Assembly (NCBI RefSeq): GCF_014174395.1 | Contig: NZ_JABEQD010000001.1 | Location: 186,001-250,000, forward strand | DNA length: 64,000 bases | Source: Gluconacetobacter aggeris | GTDB lineage: Bacteria; Pseudomonadota; Alphaproteobacteria; Acetobacterales; Acetobacteraceae | Direction of reading: 5' to 3' | Shown here: in pieces, positions 44,303 through 52,498 of the stretch | Layout: each line of letters starts with the position of its first letter | Numbering within the stretch: the first letter of the stretch is position 1 | Translations under genes and position numbers: made by a program | The notes under the pieces: model-generated | Told to the model about the DNA's origin: nothing | The model's input: only the letters and a program-made list of their open reading frames with translations | The model's database searches: none

Positions 44303-45604
44303 TCAGTCCGCGTTCTCGGCGAAGGCCAGCCGGTTTCGGCCCGCCTGCTTGGCCGCGTACAAAGCCTTGTCCGCCCGCGCCAGAACCTGCTCGCCGTTCC
44401 TGTCGGTGGGCAGCATCGGGGCAATGCCGATGCTGACCGTCAGCGAAATGGCAATGTCCTCGAACCAGGCCTGCGTGTCCGCGATCTCGGCCCGCAGGCG
44501 GTCGCCGATGCGGCCGGCTTCCTCCATGCCGAGATTGGGCAGGCAGACGGCGAATTCCTCGCCCCCCATGCGCCCGGTCATGTCGTTGGAGCGCAGGACG
44601 GAACACATGATGGCGGCGACATGGCGGATCACCTCGTCGCCCGCCGCGTGGCCGTACCGGTCGTTGATCGATTTGAAATGATCGACGTCGATCATCATCA
44701 CCGCCACCCGCTCGTGCCGTTCCTGCACCAGGGCGGACCAGGTCTTTTCCATGCGTTCCAGGAAAGCCCGCCGGTTTGCCAGGCCGCTCAGATGGTCCAG
44801 CCGGGCCAGGTCGTGAAGCTGCTGCTCCATTTCCATGCGCTCGGTCACGTCCGTCACCAGCCCGTGCCACAGCGTGTCGCCATCCGGCAGCCGGGCCGGC
44901 CGGGCGTCGATCTGCCGCCAGCAAAGTCCCCGCACCGGCAAGTCGACACGGAAGATGCATTGCCAGGACACAAGATCGCGTTGGGATGCATCGAGCGACG
45001 CATGATACATCGCCCGGTCGTCGGGATGGATACGATCATGAATCGCCGCGGTGCTGATCGCCACATCTTCGGCCGTCAGCCCGAAGATCTCGCCGATGCC
45101 GGAACTGACATAGGTCATGCGGGCCGCGCCGTCGGGCGCGCGCCGGGACTCGAAGATCAGCCCGGGGATCTTGTTGGTCAGGTTGGCAACCAGGTCGGTC
45201 GTCTGCCGCAGCCGCTCGGACATGAGATGGGTGGACGTGATGTCGGCGGTCGTGCCGACCATGCGCAGCGCCCGGCCCCGTTCATCGCGGCTGATGACCA
45301 TGCCGCGGCTCAGCACCCATTTGTAGTTGCCATCCTTGCAGCGCAGCCGGTGCTCGACCTCGTAGACCGATGTGCGTCCGTCGAAATGATCCTGCAGGGT
45401 CGCCTGGACATAGGCCAGATCGTCGGGATGCACGCGGCTGTAGCTGTCCTCTACCCGTGCCGAGATCTCGTCGCGCGCATAGCCGAGTATTTCGGCCCAG
45501 CCGGCTGAATACCTGATTGTACCGGCGATGACGTCGCGGTCCCATATGCCGGTCCCGCTCCCCTCGATCGCCAGTGCCATGACGTCATGAAAATCGTCCA
45601 CCAT
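44303..45604 (-). CDS. Diguanylate cyclase with two PAS domains
   Basis: This 433-aa cytosolic signalling protein has PAS domains at about 10-125 (HPDDLAYVQATLQDHF, PAC motif DGNYKWVLSRG) and 140-255, then a GGDEF domain from about 262. The active site is GGEEF (347-351), and RSND (338-341), exactly five residues earlier, is the RxxD I-site for product inhibition by c-di-GMP. It should therefore synthesise c-di-GMP in response to a PAS signal and be feedback-controlled. No phosphodiesterase is nearby. In acetic acid bacteria c-di-GMP activates cellulose synthase, but nothing in the window shows a link. Confidence 0.92.
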   Translation of the reverse strand: MVDDFHDVMALAIEGSGTGIWDRDVIAGTIRYSAGWAEILGYARDEISARVEDSYSRVHPDDLAYVQATLQDHFDGRTSVYEVEHRLRCKDGNYKWVLSRGMVISRDERGRALRMVGTTADITSTHLMSERLRQTTDLVANLTNKIPGLIFESRRAPDGAARMTYVSSGIGEIFGLTAEDVAISTAAIHDRIHPDDRAMYHASLDASQRDLVSWQCIFRVDLPVRGLCWRQIDARPARLPDGDTLWHGLVTDVTERMEMEQQLHDLARLDHLSGLANRRAFLERMEKTWSALVQERHERVAVMMIDVDHFKSINDRYGHAAGDEVIRHVAAIMCSVLRSNDMTGRMGGEEFAVCLPNLGMEEAGRIGDRLRAEIADTQAWFEDIAISLTVSIGIAPMLPTDRNGEQVLARADKALYAAKQAGRNRLAFAENAD

Positions 45605-45699
45605 GCGCCATCAAACCCCGTCCATCCCCCGTTAACTTTCATAGCCGACCTTGGCCGCCTCGGGAACCGGGTGGCAGCCATGTCCGGCTACGGTAACAA

Positions 45700-47472
45700 T
45701 CAGGCCCCCTCCGCCGCCCGGACGATGGCGCGGCCGGCACGGATCGCGGGATGCAGGGCGGTGAAATAGGCGTCCGCTCCGGCGACCGCCGTGATCCGGT
45801 GCCGGTCCATGTCGGCACGCAGATAGGGCGAAACGCGGCCGAACAGCACGCGCACGCCATGCCCGTGCAGTTCCGCCAGCAGGTCGCGCAGCGTGCCGGC
45901 GGCCGAGAAATCGAGATCGGTGATCGCGCTGGCATCGACGATCAGGCAGCGCAGCCGGGCGGGCGCGCTGTCGGCCAGCAGCCGCGCATCGTCCGCGAAA
46001 CGGGAGCAGTTGGCATAGAAGAGGTCGGCGCCGAACCGATAGATGATCAGTCCGGGCTCGGTCTGCATGCCCCGGCCGACCGGTACCGGCTCCAGCATGC
46101 CGGTGGCGTCATCCACCAGCAGCACCATGCTGTGCGGGCGGTAGCTGTGGCGGACATGGCGGAACAGCGACAATGCGATCGCCAGGAAAATGCCCTGTTC
46201 CACCCCCACCCCCACCACGGCGGCGGCGGTGGCCAGGGCCAGTTGGAATTCGCCGGGGCTCTCGCGGCGGATATCCAGCAGGCCGCGCCAGTCGATCATG
46301 CCCGCCGCGACGGCGAAGACGATGGCGGACAGCACGCAGCGCGGCAGGTCGCGCAACGGCCCGGTCAGCACCAGCAGCACGAGCAGCGTGGCCAGCGCGA
46401 AGACAAGCTGCGCGCGCTGGCTGCGCGCGCCCGCCCGCAGCGCCATCGCCGTCTGGGTGGGGCTGCCATTGACCACGAAGGTTCCGGTCAGCGCGGCGGC
46501 GGCATTGGCGGCGGACAGGCCCAGTATGTCGGCGTTCTCGTCCACCTCTTCATGACAGCGCAGGGCGAAGGCGCGCGAGGTGGCGGCGCTCTGCGCGATG
46601 ATCACCACCACGCAGGAGCCCGCGACCGGCAGCAGGGCCAGCATCTGGTTCCACGTCACGTTCGGCGGGCGCAGCGACGGCAGGCCGCCGGCGATCGGGC
46701 CGATGACCGCCACCCCGTGCCCCGCCAGGTCCAGCGCCCGGCTGGCCGCGATGGCGCCCACCACCGCGACCAGCGCCATCGGCGCGCGCGGCAGCAGGCG
46801 GCTGCCCGCCAGGATCAGCGCCACCACCAGCAGCGACAGCCCGGCACACAGGACGCTGGCCCCCGGCAGCCCGCGCACGACCTGCAGCAGTTGCGCCAGC
46901 GGATTATGCGCCGGGGCCGCCACGCCCAGCATGTCGCGCGACATGGCGATGCAGACCTGTACCCCGACCCCGGTGAGGAAGCCGACCAGCACGGTACGCG
47001 AGAAGAAATCGGCCAGGAAGCCCAGCCGGAACAGCCGCGCCCCCAGTAGGAACGACGCCACCAGCCACGCCACCGCGCCGACCAGCGCCACGTAGCGCGG
47101 GCTGCCCGCCGCCGCCATGCCCGCCAGCCCGCTGGCGATGATGGCGGCGGTAGCGGAATCGGCCGCCACCACCAGATGCCGCGACGACCCCAGCAGGGCG
47201 AAGGCCACCAGCGGCAGCAGCACCGTATACAGGCCCGTGACCGCCGGCATGCCGGCGATGGCGGCATAGCCCAGGACCTGCGGAATGTTCATCGAGGCCA
47301 GCGTCAGCCCGGCCAGCGCGTCGTGCCACCCGCCGGGCGCGCGCAGGGCCGCCGCCGCCCTGGGCTCCTGCGTCTTGGGCCCCTGCGCCCGCAGGCGTGC
47401 CAGCAGGCCCCCAGGCGGCGCGGCCTCGTCTCGCGGCCCGGCCTTGTCTCCCGGCCCGGTTCCGGCCGTCAT
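45700..47472 (-). CDS. SulP-family anion transporter with STAS domain
   Basis: This 590-aa protein has about 11-12 membrane helices with the SulP wording (IPQVLGYAAIAGMPAVTGLY, DSATAAIIASG, VVNGSPTQTAMALRAGARSQ), and a C-terminal STAS domain from about 475 (GLIIYRFGADLFYANCSRFADD, LIVDASAITDLDFSAAGTLRDL). It transports sulfate, bicarbonate, carboxylates or another anion. A polar stretch of about 45 residues precedes helix 1. It starts 3 bp after the DUF2252 stop, so the two are probably one operon. No sulfate-assimilation gene adjoins, so the substrate is open. Confidence 0.86.
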   Translation of the reverse strand: MTAGTGPGDKAGPRDEAAPPGGLLARLRAQGPKTQEPRAAAALRAPGGWHDALAGLTLASMNIPQVLGYAAIAGMPAVTGLYTVLLPLVAFALLGSSRHLVVAADSATAAIIASGLAGMAAAGSPRYVALVGAVAWLVASFLLGARLFRLGFLADFFSRTVLVGFLTGVGVQVCIAMSRDMLGVAAPAHNPLAQLLQVVRGLPGASVLCAGLSLLVVALILAGSRLLPRAPMALVAVVGAIAASRALDLAGHGVAVIGPIAGGLPSLRPPNVTWNQMLALLPVAGSCVVVIIAQSAATSRAFALRCHEEVDENADILGLSAANAAAALTGTFVVNGSPTQTAMALRAGARSQRAQLVFALATLLVLLVLTGPLRDLPRCVLSAIVFAVAAGMIDWRGLLDIRRESPGEFQLALATAAAVVGVGVEQGIFLAIALSLFRHVRHSYRPHSMVLLVDDATGMLEPVPVGRGMQTEPGLIIYRFGADLFYANCSRFADDARLLADSAPARLRCLIVDASAITDLDFSAAGTLRDLLAELHGHGVRVLFGRVSPYLRADMDRHRITAVAGADAYFTALHPAIRAGRAIVRAAEGA

Positions 47473-47475
47473 GAT

Positions 47476-48891
47476 TCAGACCCCTCCATTCCCCGCCGGC
47501 AGGCGCCCGGCGGCGATCGCCGCCCGGAACGCCGCCCAGTCGCGGTGGGTCTGTGCGGCATAGAGCAGCGAGAAGCCGCCGATCGCATCGGCAAAGGCGC
47601 GGCCCCGGCCCAGATAGGCCGACAGCGCCACCACATCGCCGGTGCGGGCATGGGCGCGGGCCAGCGTGCGGCCGCAGAGCGGCGCGTAATCGGCCAGCCC
47701 ATCCTGCGCGACTTCGGTACCGATGGCGGCCAGGCGGGAATCCTTGAGGCGGCGGACATAGAATTGCCGGCCGGCGCCCGAGAGATCGTGATGCGCATCC
47801 TCGGCCTCGTCCTGCGTGTGGGTCCAGCCCAGGAAGACGTCCGACGCCGCCTGCATCATGCGCTGGCCGGCCACCACCCGCTGCCCCTGGTTGCGGAAGG
47901 CCGAGACCCCGGCGAAGGGTGCGAGCACGGAATCCTGTGCCTCCTTGATCTGCAGCAGCAGGCTGTCGCCATCGGCGGTGGTGAACAGGCCGATGGCGCA
48001 GAACGTGCCGACGCTGCCCACCCCCACGACCTTGAAGACCACATCGCGCAGGCGGTACTGCGCCAGCAGGATCGCGCGCTCGGGCGGCTGGGTGGCGACA
48101 TAGCGGGCGAAGGCGCCGCGCACGATCTCGTCATGCTCGGGCAGGCGCATCACCAGCGGCGGCTTTTCGCGCAGAGACGGCGTGCCGCCATTGTCGGCCA
48201 CCAGCCCGAAATGGCGGCGCGCGCTGTCCATCCGTTCGGCCAGCAGCGTCCCCGCGCGCCGCCGCGCCCGTTTATCGTCGAATGAAGCGATCGCGGCGGC
48301 GAGGTCGATCCGGTTGGTCCAGATCTCCAGCGGCGTCAGCGGGGCCAGGCGCGCCATCTCGGTGGCGTAGGCCTGTGCCGCCAGAACGGCCAGCGCGCGC
48401 GCCGCCTTGTCCGACAGGCCGGCCTCCTGCCCCGCCAGCACCAGGGATGCCCCCAGGCGCTTGATGTCCCATTCGAAGGGGGCGGGCAGGGTTTCGTCGA
48501 AATCGTTGATATCGAAGACGGGCGCGCCCTCGGGCGAGGCATAGGCGCCGAAATTGGCCAGGTGGCAGTCGCCGCAGCCCTGCACGCGCGGGCCGGTCCA
48601 GACCGTCTGCGCCAGGTCCGCCGCCATCACCGCCGCCGCGCCGCGCAGGAAGGCGAAGGGCGAAGCCGCCATGCGCTGATGGCGGATGGGCAGCAGGCCG
48701 GCGATCCGGTCCGCCCCCTGCCGTTCCAGGATCGCGACCGGGTCGGCGCGGCCGGGCGGCGGCGTCCAGTCGGCATGGGCGCCGCGCGGCAGGCTATGCC
48801 GCAGGGCGCGGCCGCCGGCATGGCGTTCGCGCCGGGTGGAGAGGGCGGCGGCCCGGTTCAGGGTCGGGAAATCGGCAGGATAGACAATCAT
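47476..48891 (-). CDS. DUF2252 family protein (kinase-like fold)
   Basis: This 471-aa protein matches DUF2252 by VQGCGDCHLANFGAYASPEG (112-ish region), FDINDFDETLPAPFEWDIKRLGAS and LPLLQIKE-like sequences (here LLLQIKEAQDSVL). GDCHLxNFG and DxNDFDE resemble the catalytic and metal-binding loops of aminoglycoside-phosphotransferase-like kinases, so an ATP-dependent phosphotransferase role has been suggested for the family. No signal peptide. It is placed directly before the SulP transporter. Substrate unknown. Confidence 0.85.
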   Translation of the reverse strand: MIVYPADFPTLNRAAALSTRRERHAGGRALRHSLPRGAHADWTPPPGRADPVAILERQGADRIAGLLPIRHQRMAASPFAFLRGAAAVMAADLAQTVWTGPRVQGCGDCHLANFGAYASPEGAPVFDINDFDETLPAPFEWDIKRLGASLVLAGQEAGLSDKAARALAVLAAQAYATEMARLAPLTPLEIWTNRIDLAAAIASFDDKRARRRAGTLLAERMDSARRHFGLVADNGGTPSLREKPPLVMRLPEHDEIVRGAFARYVATQPPERAILLAQYRLRDVVFKVVGVGSVGTFCAIGLFTTADGDSLLLQIKEAQDSVLAPFAGVSAFRNQGQRVVAGQRMMQAASDVFLGWTHTQDEAEDAHHDLSGAGRQFYVRRLKDSRLAAIGTEVAQDGLADYAPLCGRTLARAHARTGDVVALSAYLGRGRAFADAIGGFSLLYAAQTHRDWAAFRAAIAAGRLPAGNGGV

Positions 48892-49005
48892 TTCCCGATC
48901 CTTGCAGGTCGCAATGCCCCCGTCACGTGCGAAAACCGCGCCCCTTCGTCCGCAACCAGCAACCCGTCATCATGTCGTTTCGAACGGTCCGCCCGGCCCT
49001 TCGTT

Positions 49006-49914
49006 TCAGACGGACCAGACATGCCGCGCGTCCAGAACCAGGCCCTGAAGCCAGCACAGCCCGGCATCGTTCCTGTTCGCGACGGGGGACAGCAGACGGA
49101 TCTCGCGCGGCCCCACGATATCGGGCAGGCCGGCAACACACAGCCCGGTCATCTCGCGAAACGCATGGGCGATATATTCGGGCACCACGGCCACCGTCCG
49201 CGCCTTTCGCAGAAACAACGGAAGATGCCCGAAAGACGGCACCACCGCGCGGATGGTCCGGCTGAATCCCAGATTGCGCAGGGCATGGTCGAACACGCTG
49301 TGCTGCCGCGCGCCTTCGATCAGGATCTGATCCCACTGGCAGAGTTCCTCGAGCCGCAGGATCTCGGGCAGAGTGACGAATTCCGGGTCCCCCACGCACA
49401 CCATGCCGTATGACGCCAGGGACAGCGCGACGCAATCAGGCCGCGTCAACGGATAGATCGTGACGGCAAGGTCGATTTCCCGGCGCTCCAGCGTCAGGTT
49501 CATCGTATCGGCCGGAACGGCCCGGGCCGTCAGCGTCACATTGGGCGCCACCTCCCTGATTTTGGCCATCAGGTACGGTCCAAGCGCATAATCCAGGCCG
49601 CCATCGCAGCCGACCACGAAGCTGCGCGACGAAAACGCCGGATTGAACTCGCCCCGCTGCCCCAGCGCGCCGCGCAGCGTATCGACGCATTCCTCCAGGA
49701 CCGATGCCATCGTCGTCGCCCGGGAGGTCGGCTGCATGCCGTAGCGCGTCCTGACGAACAGCTCGTCACCGCAGAGGGCGCGCAGGCGCCGCAGGGAGGC
49801 GCTGACGGCCGGCTGGGTCAGGGCCAGCCGCACCGCCGCGCGACTGACGCTGCGCTCATGCCACAGGGCGAGGAACACCTGGGCCAGATTCAGGTCCATC
49901 CGCGAGATATTCAT
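49006..49914 (-). CDS. LysR-family regulator 3 (NodD/PhnS-like group)
   Basis: This 302-aa regulator starts MDLNLAQVFLALWHERSVSRAA, with the HTH completed by LTQPAVSASLRRLRALCGDELFVRT (NodD/NahR-type group). Effector domain from about 95. It is a different LysR subgroup from regulators 1 and 2. It is divergent from the receptor E/CocE pair (116-bp gap) and is their probable regulator. In the gap AT-rich sequence with TTATTTGACG (about 49941-49950) is a candidate promoter element. Confidence 0.9.
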   Translation of the reverse strand: MNISRMDLNLAQVFLALWHERSVSRAAVRLALTQPAVSASLRRLRALCGDELFVRTRYGMQPTSRATTMASVLEECVDTLRGALGQRGEFNPAFSSRSFVVGCDGGLDYALGPYLMAKIREVAPNVTLTARAVPADTMNLTLERREIDLAVTIYPLTRPDCVALSLASYGMVCVGDPEFVTLPEILRLEELCQWDQILIEGARQHSVFDHALRNLGFSRTIRAVVPSFGHLPLFLRKARTVAVVPEYIAHAFREMTGLCVAGLPDIVGPREIRLLSPVANRNDAGLCWLQGLVLDARHVWSV

Positions 49915-50030
49915 AAGATTTATAATAAAGCAGAAAACTCGTTATTTGACGATCCCTTTCGAAATCAAAACAGTATGCGACGGAAAAATTCTCACCTGCC
50001 CGCCCGTTCCGCCAGAAGGAGGACCTTCCC

Positions 50031-52472
50031 TTGTCCCGCACGCCCAGCCCCCTCCTTGCCCTGCTCCTTGTCTCGACCACCCTGATTTCCGTCACGGCGC
50101 AGGCCCGCGTGCCGTACGATTCCAGGCACGCGCCCCCTCATCCGCTTTCACGCCACGCCACGCCGGCCACCGCCGCGGCGGCGACGGCAACGGCCCCGGC
50201 GGCGGCGGCGGCGGCGCATAAGCTGCCCGCCGGTATCCAGGCTGCCAGGGGCGAAGACGTTTCAGTCACCGGCGGCATGCGCACGGCCAACGGCGTGACC
50301 AACACCACGCCCGGCGGCGGCCTGATGGCGCGGCAGACCCTGGCACGCTCGCAAAGCACGGTGACGCGCGACTTCATCGCCAAGCAGGCGCCGACCGGCA
50401 ACGCGATCGCCATGATTGCCGCCTTGCCGGGCGTCATTTCCGCCAGCACCGACCCGCTGGGCCAATCGAACACCGCCATGTCGATCCGTGGCCTGCAGCA
50501 GGCGGAAATCGGCTTCGTCTATGAAGGAATTCCGCTGAACGACAGCATCAACTACACGCCCTATACACAGGCGATGGTGGATACCGACAACATCCAGTCC
50601 GTCACGGTCGCCCAGGGCGCGCCCGATATCGGCGCGCCGGTCTATAACGATGTCGGCAGCCTGGTGACCGTCGTCCTGCGCGGCCCGCAGGATCACCGGG
50701 GCGGCATGGTCGATTTCAGCTTCGGCTCGAAATCCCTGCAGCGGGAATATATCCGCTACGACACGGGCGAGATCGGCCATAGCGGGGTCAAGGCATTCGC
50801 CTCCTTCTCCTCCACCACCAACGACCAGTGGCGCGGATCGGGCGTCTTCAGGAAATATCATGTCGATTCGAAACTTATCAAGAGCTGGGGCGAAGGCAGC
50901 AGCGCGGGCCTGACCTTTTCCTACGACAACTGGCAGCAGGGCAATTATCGCCCCGTAACGCTGGCACAGTGGCAACAGTATGGGACATCCTTCAACTATA
51001 CGAAGGAATATTTCCCGGGAAATACGAACTGGATCGGCCTGCAGCAGTACCAGCGCCGCTCGACCGTGCTGATCGCCCCCATCAAGCTGAAGCTGAGCCG
51101 CTCCACGACGCTGGACGTCACGCCTGCCTATATGAACTATTCCGAATTCTACTTCGGCGGCGTCACCATAAAGAACAGGGGATCGTATTTCGGGAACCAG
51201 GCCATTCCCGACCTGAACCTGCCCTACCAGACCCATGGCGTCATGACCGCCTCCAGCATCAACCCCGTCCCGCAGAAGACGGGATTCCTCAACGCGGCCC
51301 TGACGTGGAAGGCGGGAACCAACATTTTCCGCGCCGGATATATCTACAGCTATATCGCCCTGGAAGAGCCCATCTACTACGCGCCCGTCGGTTATGACGG
51401 CAGCATCGCCAACCGATATAGCAGATACATGGTCACCCTTCCCGATGGCCGCGAGTACAGAACGCTCGACATGAATTTCAAGCATCAGATGAACGAGATC
51501 TTCATCGATGACGAGCTGAAGCTTCTGGGAGGCCGGCTGACGCTGGATGCCGGATTGCGCTATCTGATGATCACCCGCTGGGCGACCAACCTGATCCCCG
51601 GCGTCACCCACTACAATGTCGGTGGCAGCTATTCCCAGCCCCTGCCCCAGCTTTCCGCCAGCTACCAGATCACGCCCAACGACCAGATCTATATCGACGG
51701 AACGACCTCCTACCGCGCGCCTGCCTCCGTTCAGGTCTATGGCGAGGTCTTTTCCACCTCCAGCCCCAATCCGGCCTCGAAGCAATCGTCGCTCAAGGGC
51801 GAATATGCGATCGGCGAGGAAATCGGCTATCGCCACTATTCGACGGTCAACGTCGCCCTTTCGCTGTTCAACTACAACATCACCAACAACCAGATTACCT
51901 CGTCGCAATATATCAACGGCATTCCCCTTCCCTCGCCGATCGAGGCGGGTGGCAAGACGTCGCGCGGCGCGCAGGGCGAAATCGGCCTGCGCCCCTGGCA
52001 TCACTGGAGCCCCTATGTCTCTGCCCAGTACCTGCACGCGACGACGGACAACAATATCATGAAGGGCAACGACCTGCTGCCCACGCGCGGCAAGCGCGCC
52101 GTGCAGAGCCCCGAATTCTCGGCCGCGGTCGGGATTTCGTATGACGATGGTTCGGTCTTCGGAAACTTTGCGTTCAATTACGTGGGCTCCCAATATTCCA
52201 CGATCATGAACGACGAGAAGATCCCCGGCTACGAGACCGCCAACATCACGCTCGGCTATCGCATGCGCAAACTGTGGTTCGCCGAGCATCCGCAGTTCCA
52301 GCTCAACGTCGTCAATATCGGAGCCAGGAACTACCTGTCCGGGTTCCAGAGCATCTCCACCAACGCCAAAGCCACCCGGGGCATTTACGGCACCACCATT
52401 GCCGGTTCCTCGCCGCTTTACCTCAGCGCCGGCGGCGTGGCCGCCATCGCCTCGCTCAGCACCGGCTTCTGA
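50031..52472 (+). CDS. TonB-dependent receptor E
   Basis: This 813-aa receptor starts with TTG at 50031, supported by AAGGAGGA (50016-50023, 7 bases upstream) and an immediate signal peptide (1-25, ending AQA). An Ala-rich linker leads to TonB-box-like EDVSVTG (75-81). Plug wording VTRDFIAKQAPTG, ALPGVISASTDPLG and IRGLQQAEIGFVYEGIPLND, and the end ASLSTGF, resemble receptor D, of which it is a paralogue. It lies 26 bp upstream of the CocE-type hydrolase, so the two probably serve one substrate. Confidence 0.92.
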   Translation: MSRTPSPLLALLLVSTTLISVTAQARVPYDSRHAPPHPLSRHATPATAAAATATAPAAAAAAHKLPAGIQAARGEDVSVTGGMRTANGVTNTTPGGGLMARQTLARSQSTVTRDFIAKQAPTGNAIAMIAALPGVISASTDPLGQSNTAMSIRGLQQAEIGFVYEGIPLNDSINYTPYTQAMVDTDNIQSVTVAQGAPDIGAPVYNDVGSLVTVVLRGPQDHRGGMVDFSFGSKSLQREYIRYDTGEIGHSGVKAFASFSSTTNDQWRGSGVFRKYHVDSKLIKSWGEGSSAGLTFSYDNWQQGNYRPVTLAQWQQYGTSFNYTKEYFPGNTNWIGLQQYQRRSTVLIAPIKLKLSRSTTLDVTPAYMNYSEFYFGGVTIKNRGSYFGNQAIPDLNLPYQTHGVMTASSINPVPQKTGFLNAALTWKAGTNIFRAGYIYSYIALEEPIYYAPVGYDGSIANRYSRYMVTLPDGREYRTLDMNFKHQMNEIFIDDELKLLGGRLTLDAGLRYLMITRWATNLIPGVTHYNVGGSYSQPLPQLSASYQITPNDQIYIDGTTSYRAPASVQVYGEVFSTSSPNPASKQSSLKGEYAIGEEIGYRHYSTVNVALSLFNYNITNNQITSSQYINGIPLPSPIEAGGKTSRGAQGEIGLRPWHHWSPYVSAQYLHATTDNNIMKGNDLLPTRGKRAVQSPEFSAAVGISYDDGSVFGNFAFNYVGSQYSTIMNDEKIPGYETANITLGYRMRKLWFAEHPQFQLNVVNIGARNYLSGFQSISTNAKATRGIYGTTIAGSSPLYLSAGGVAAIASLSTGF

Positions 52473-52498
52473 TTTCATTCAAGGGTTCAAGACGCACC

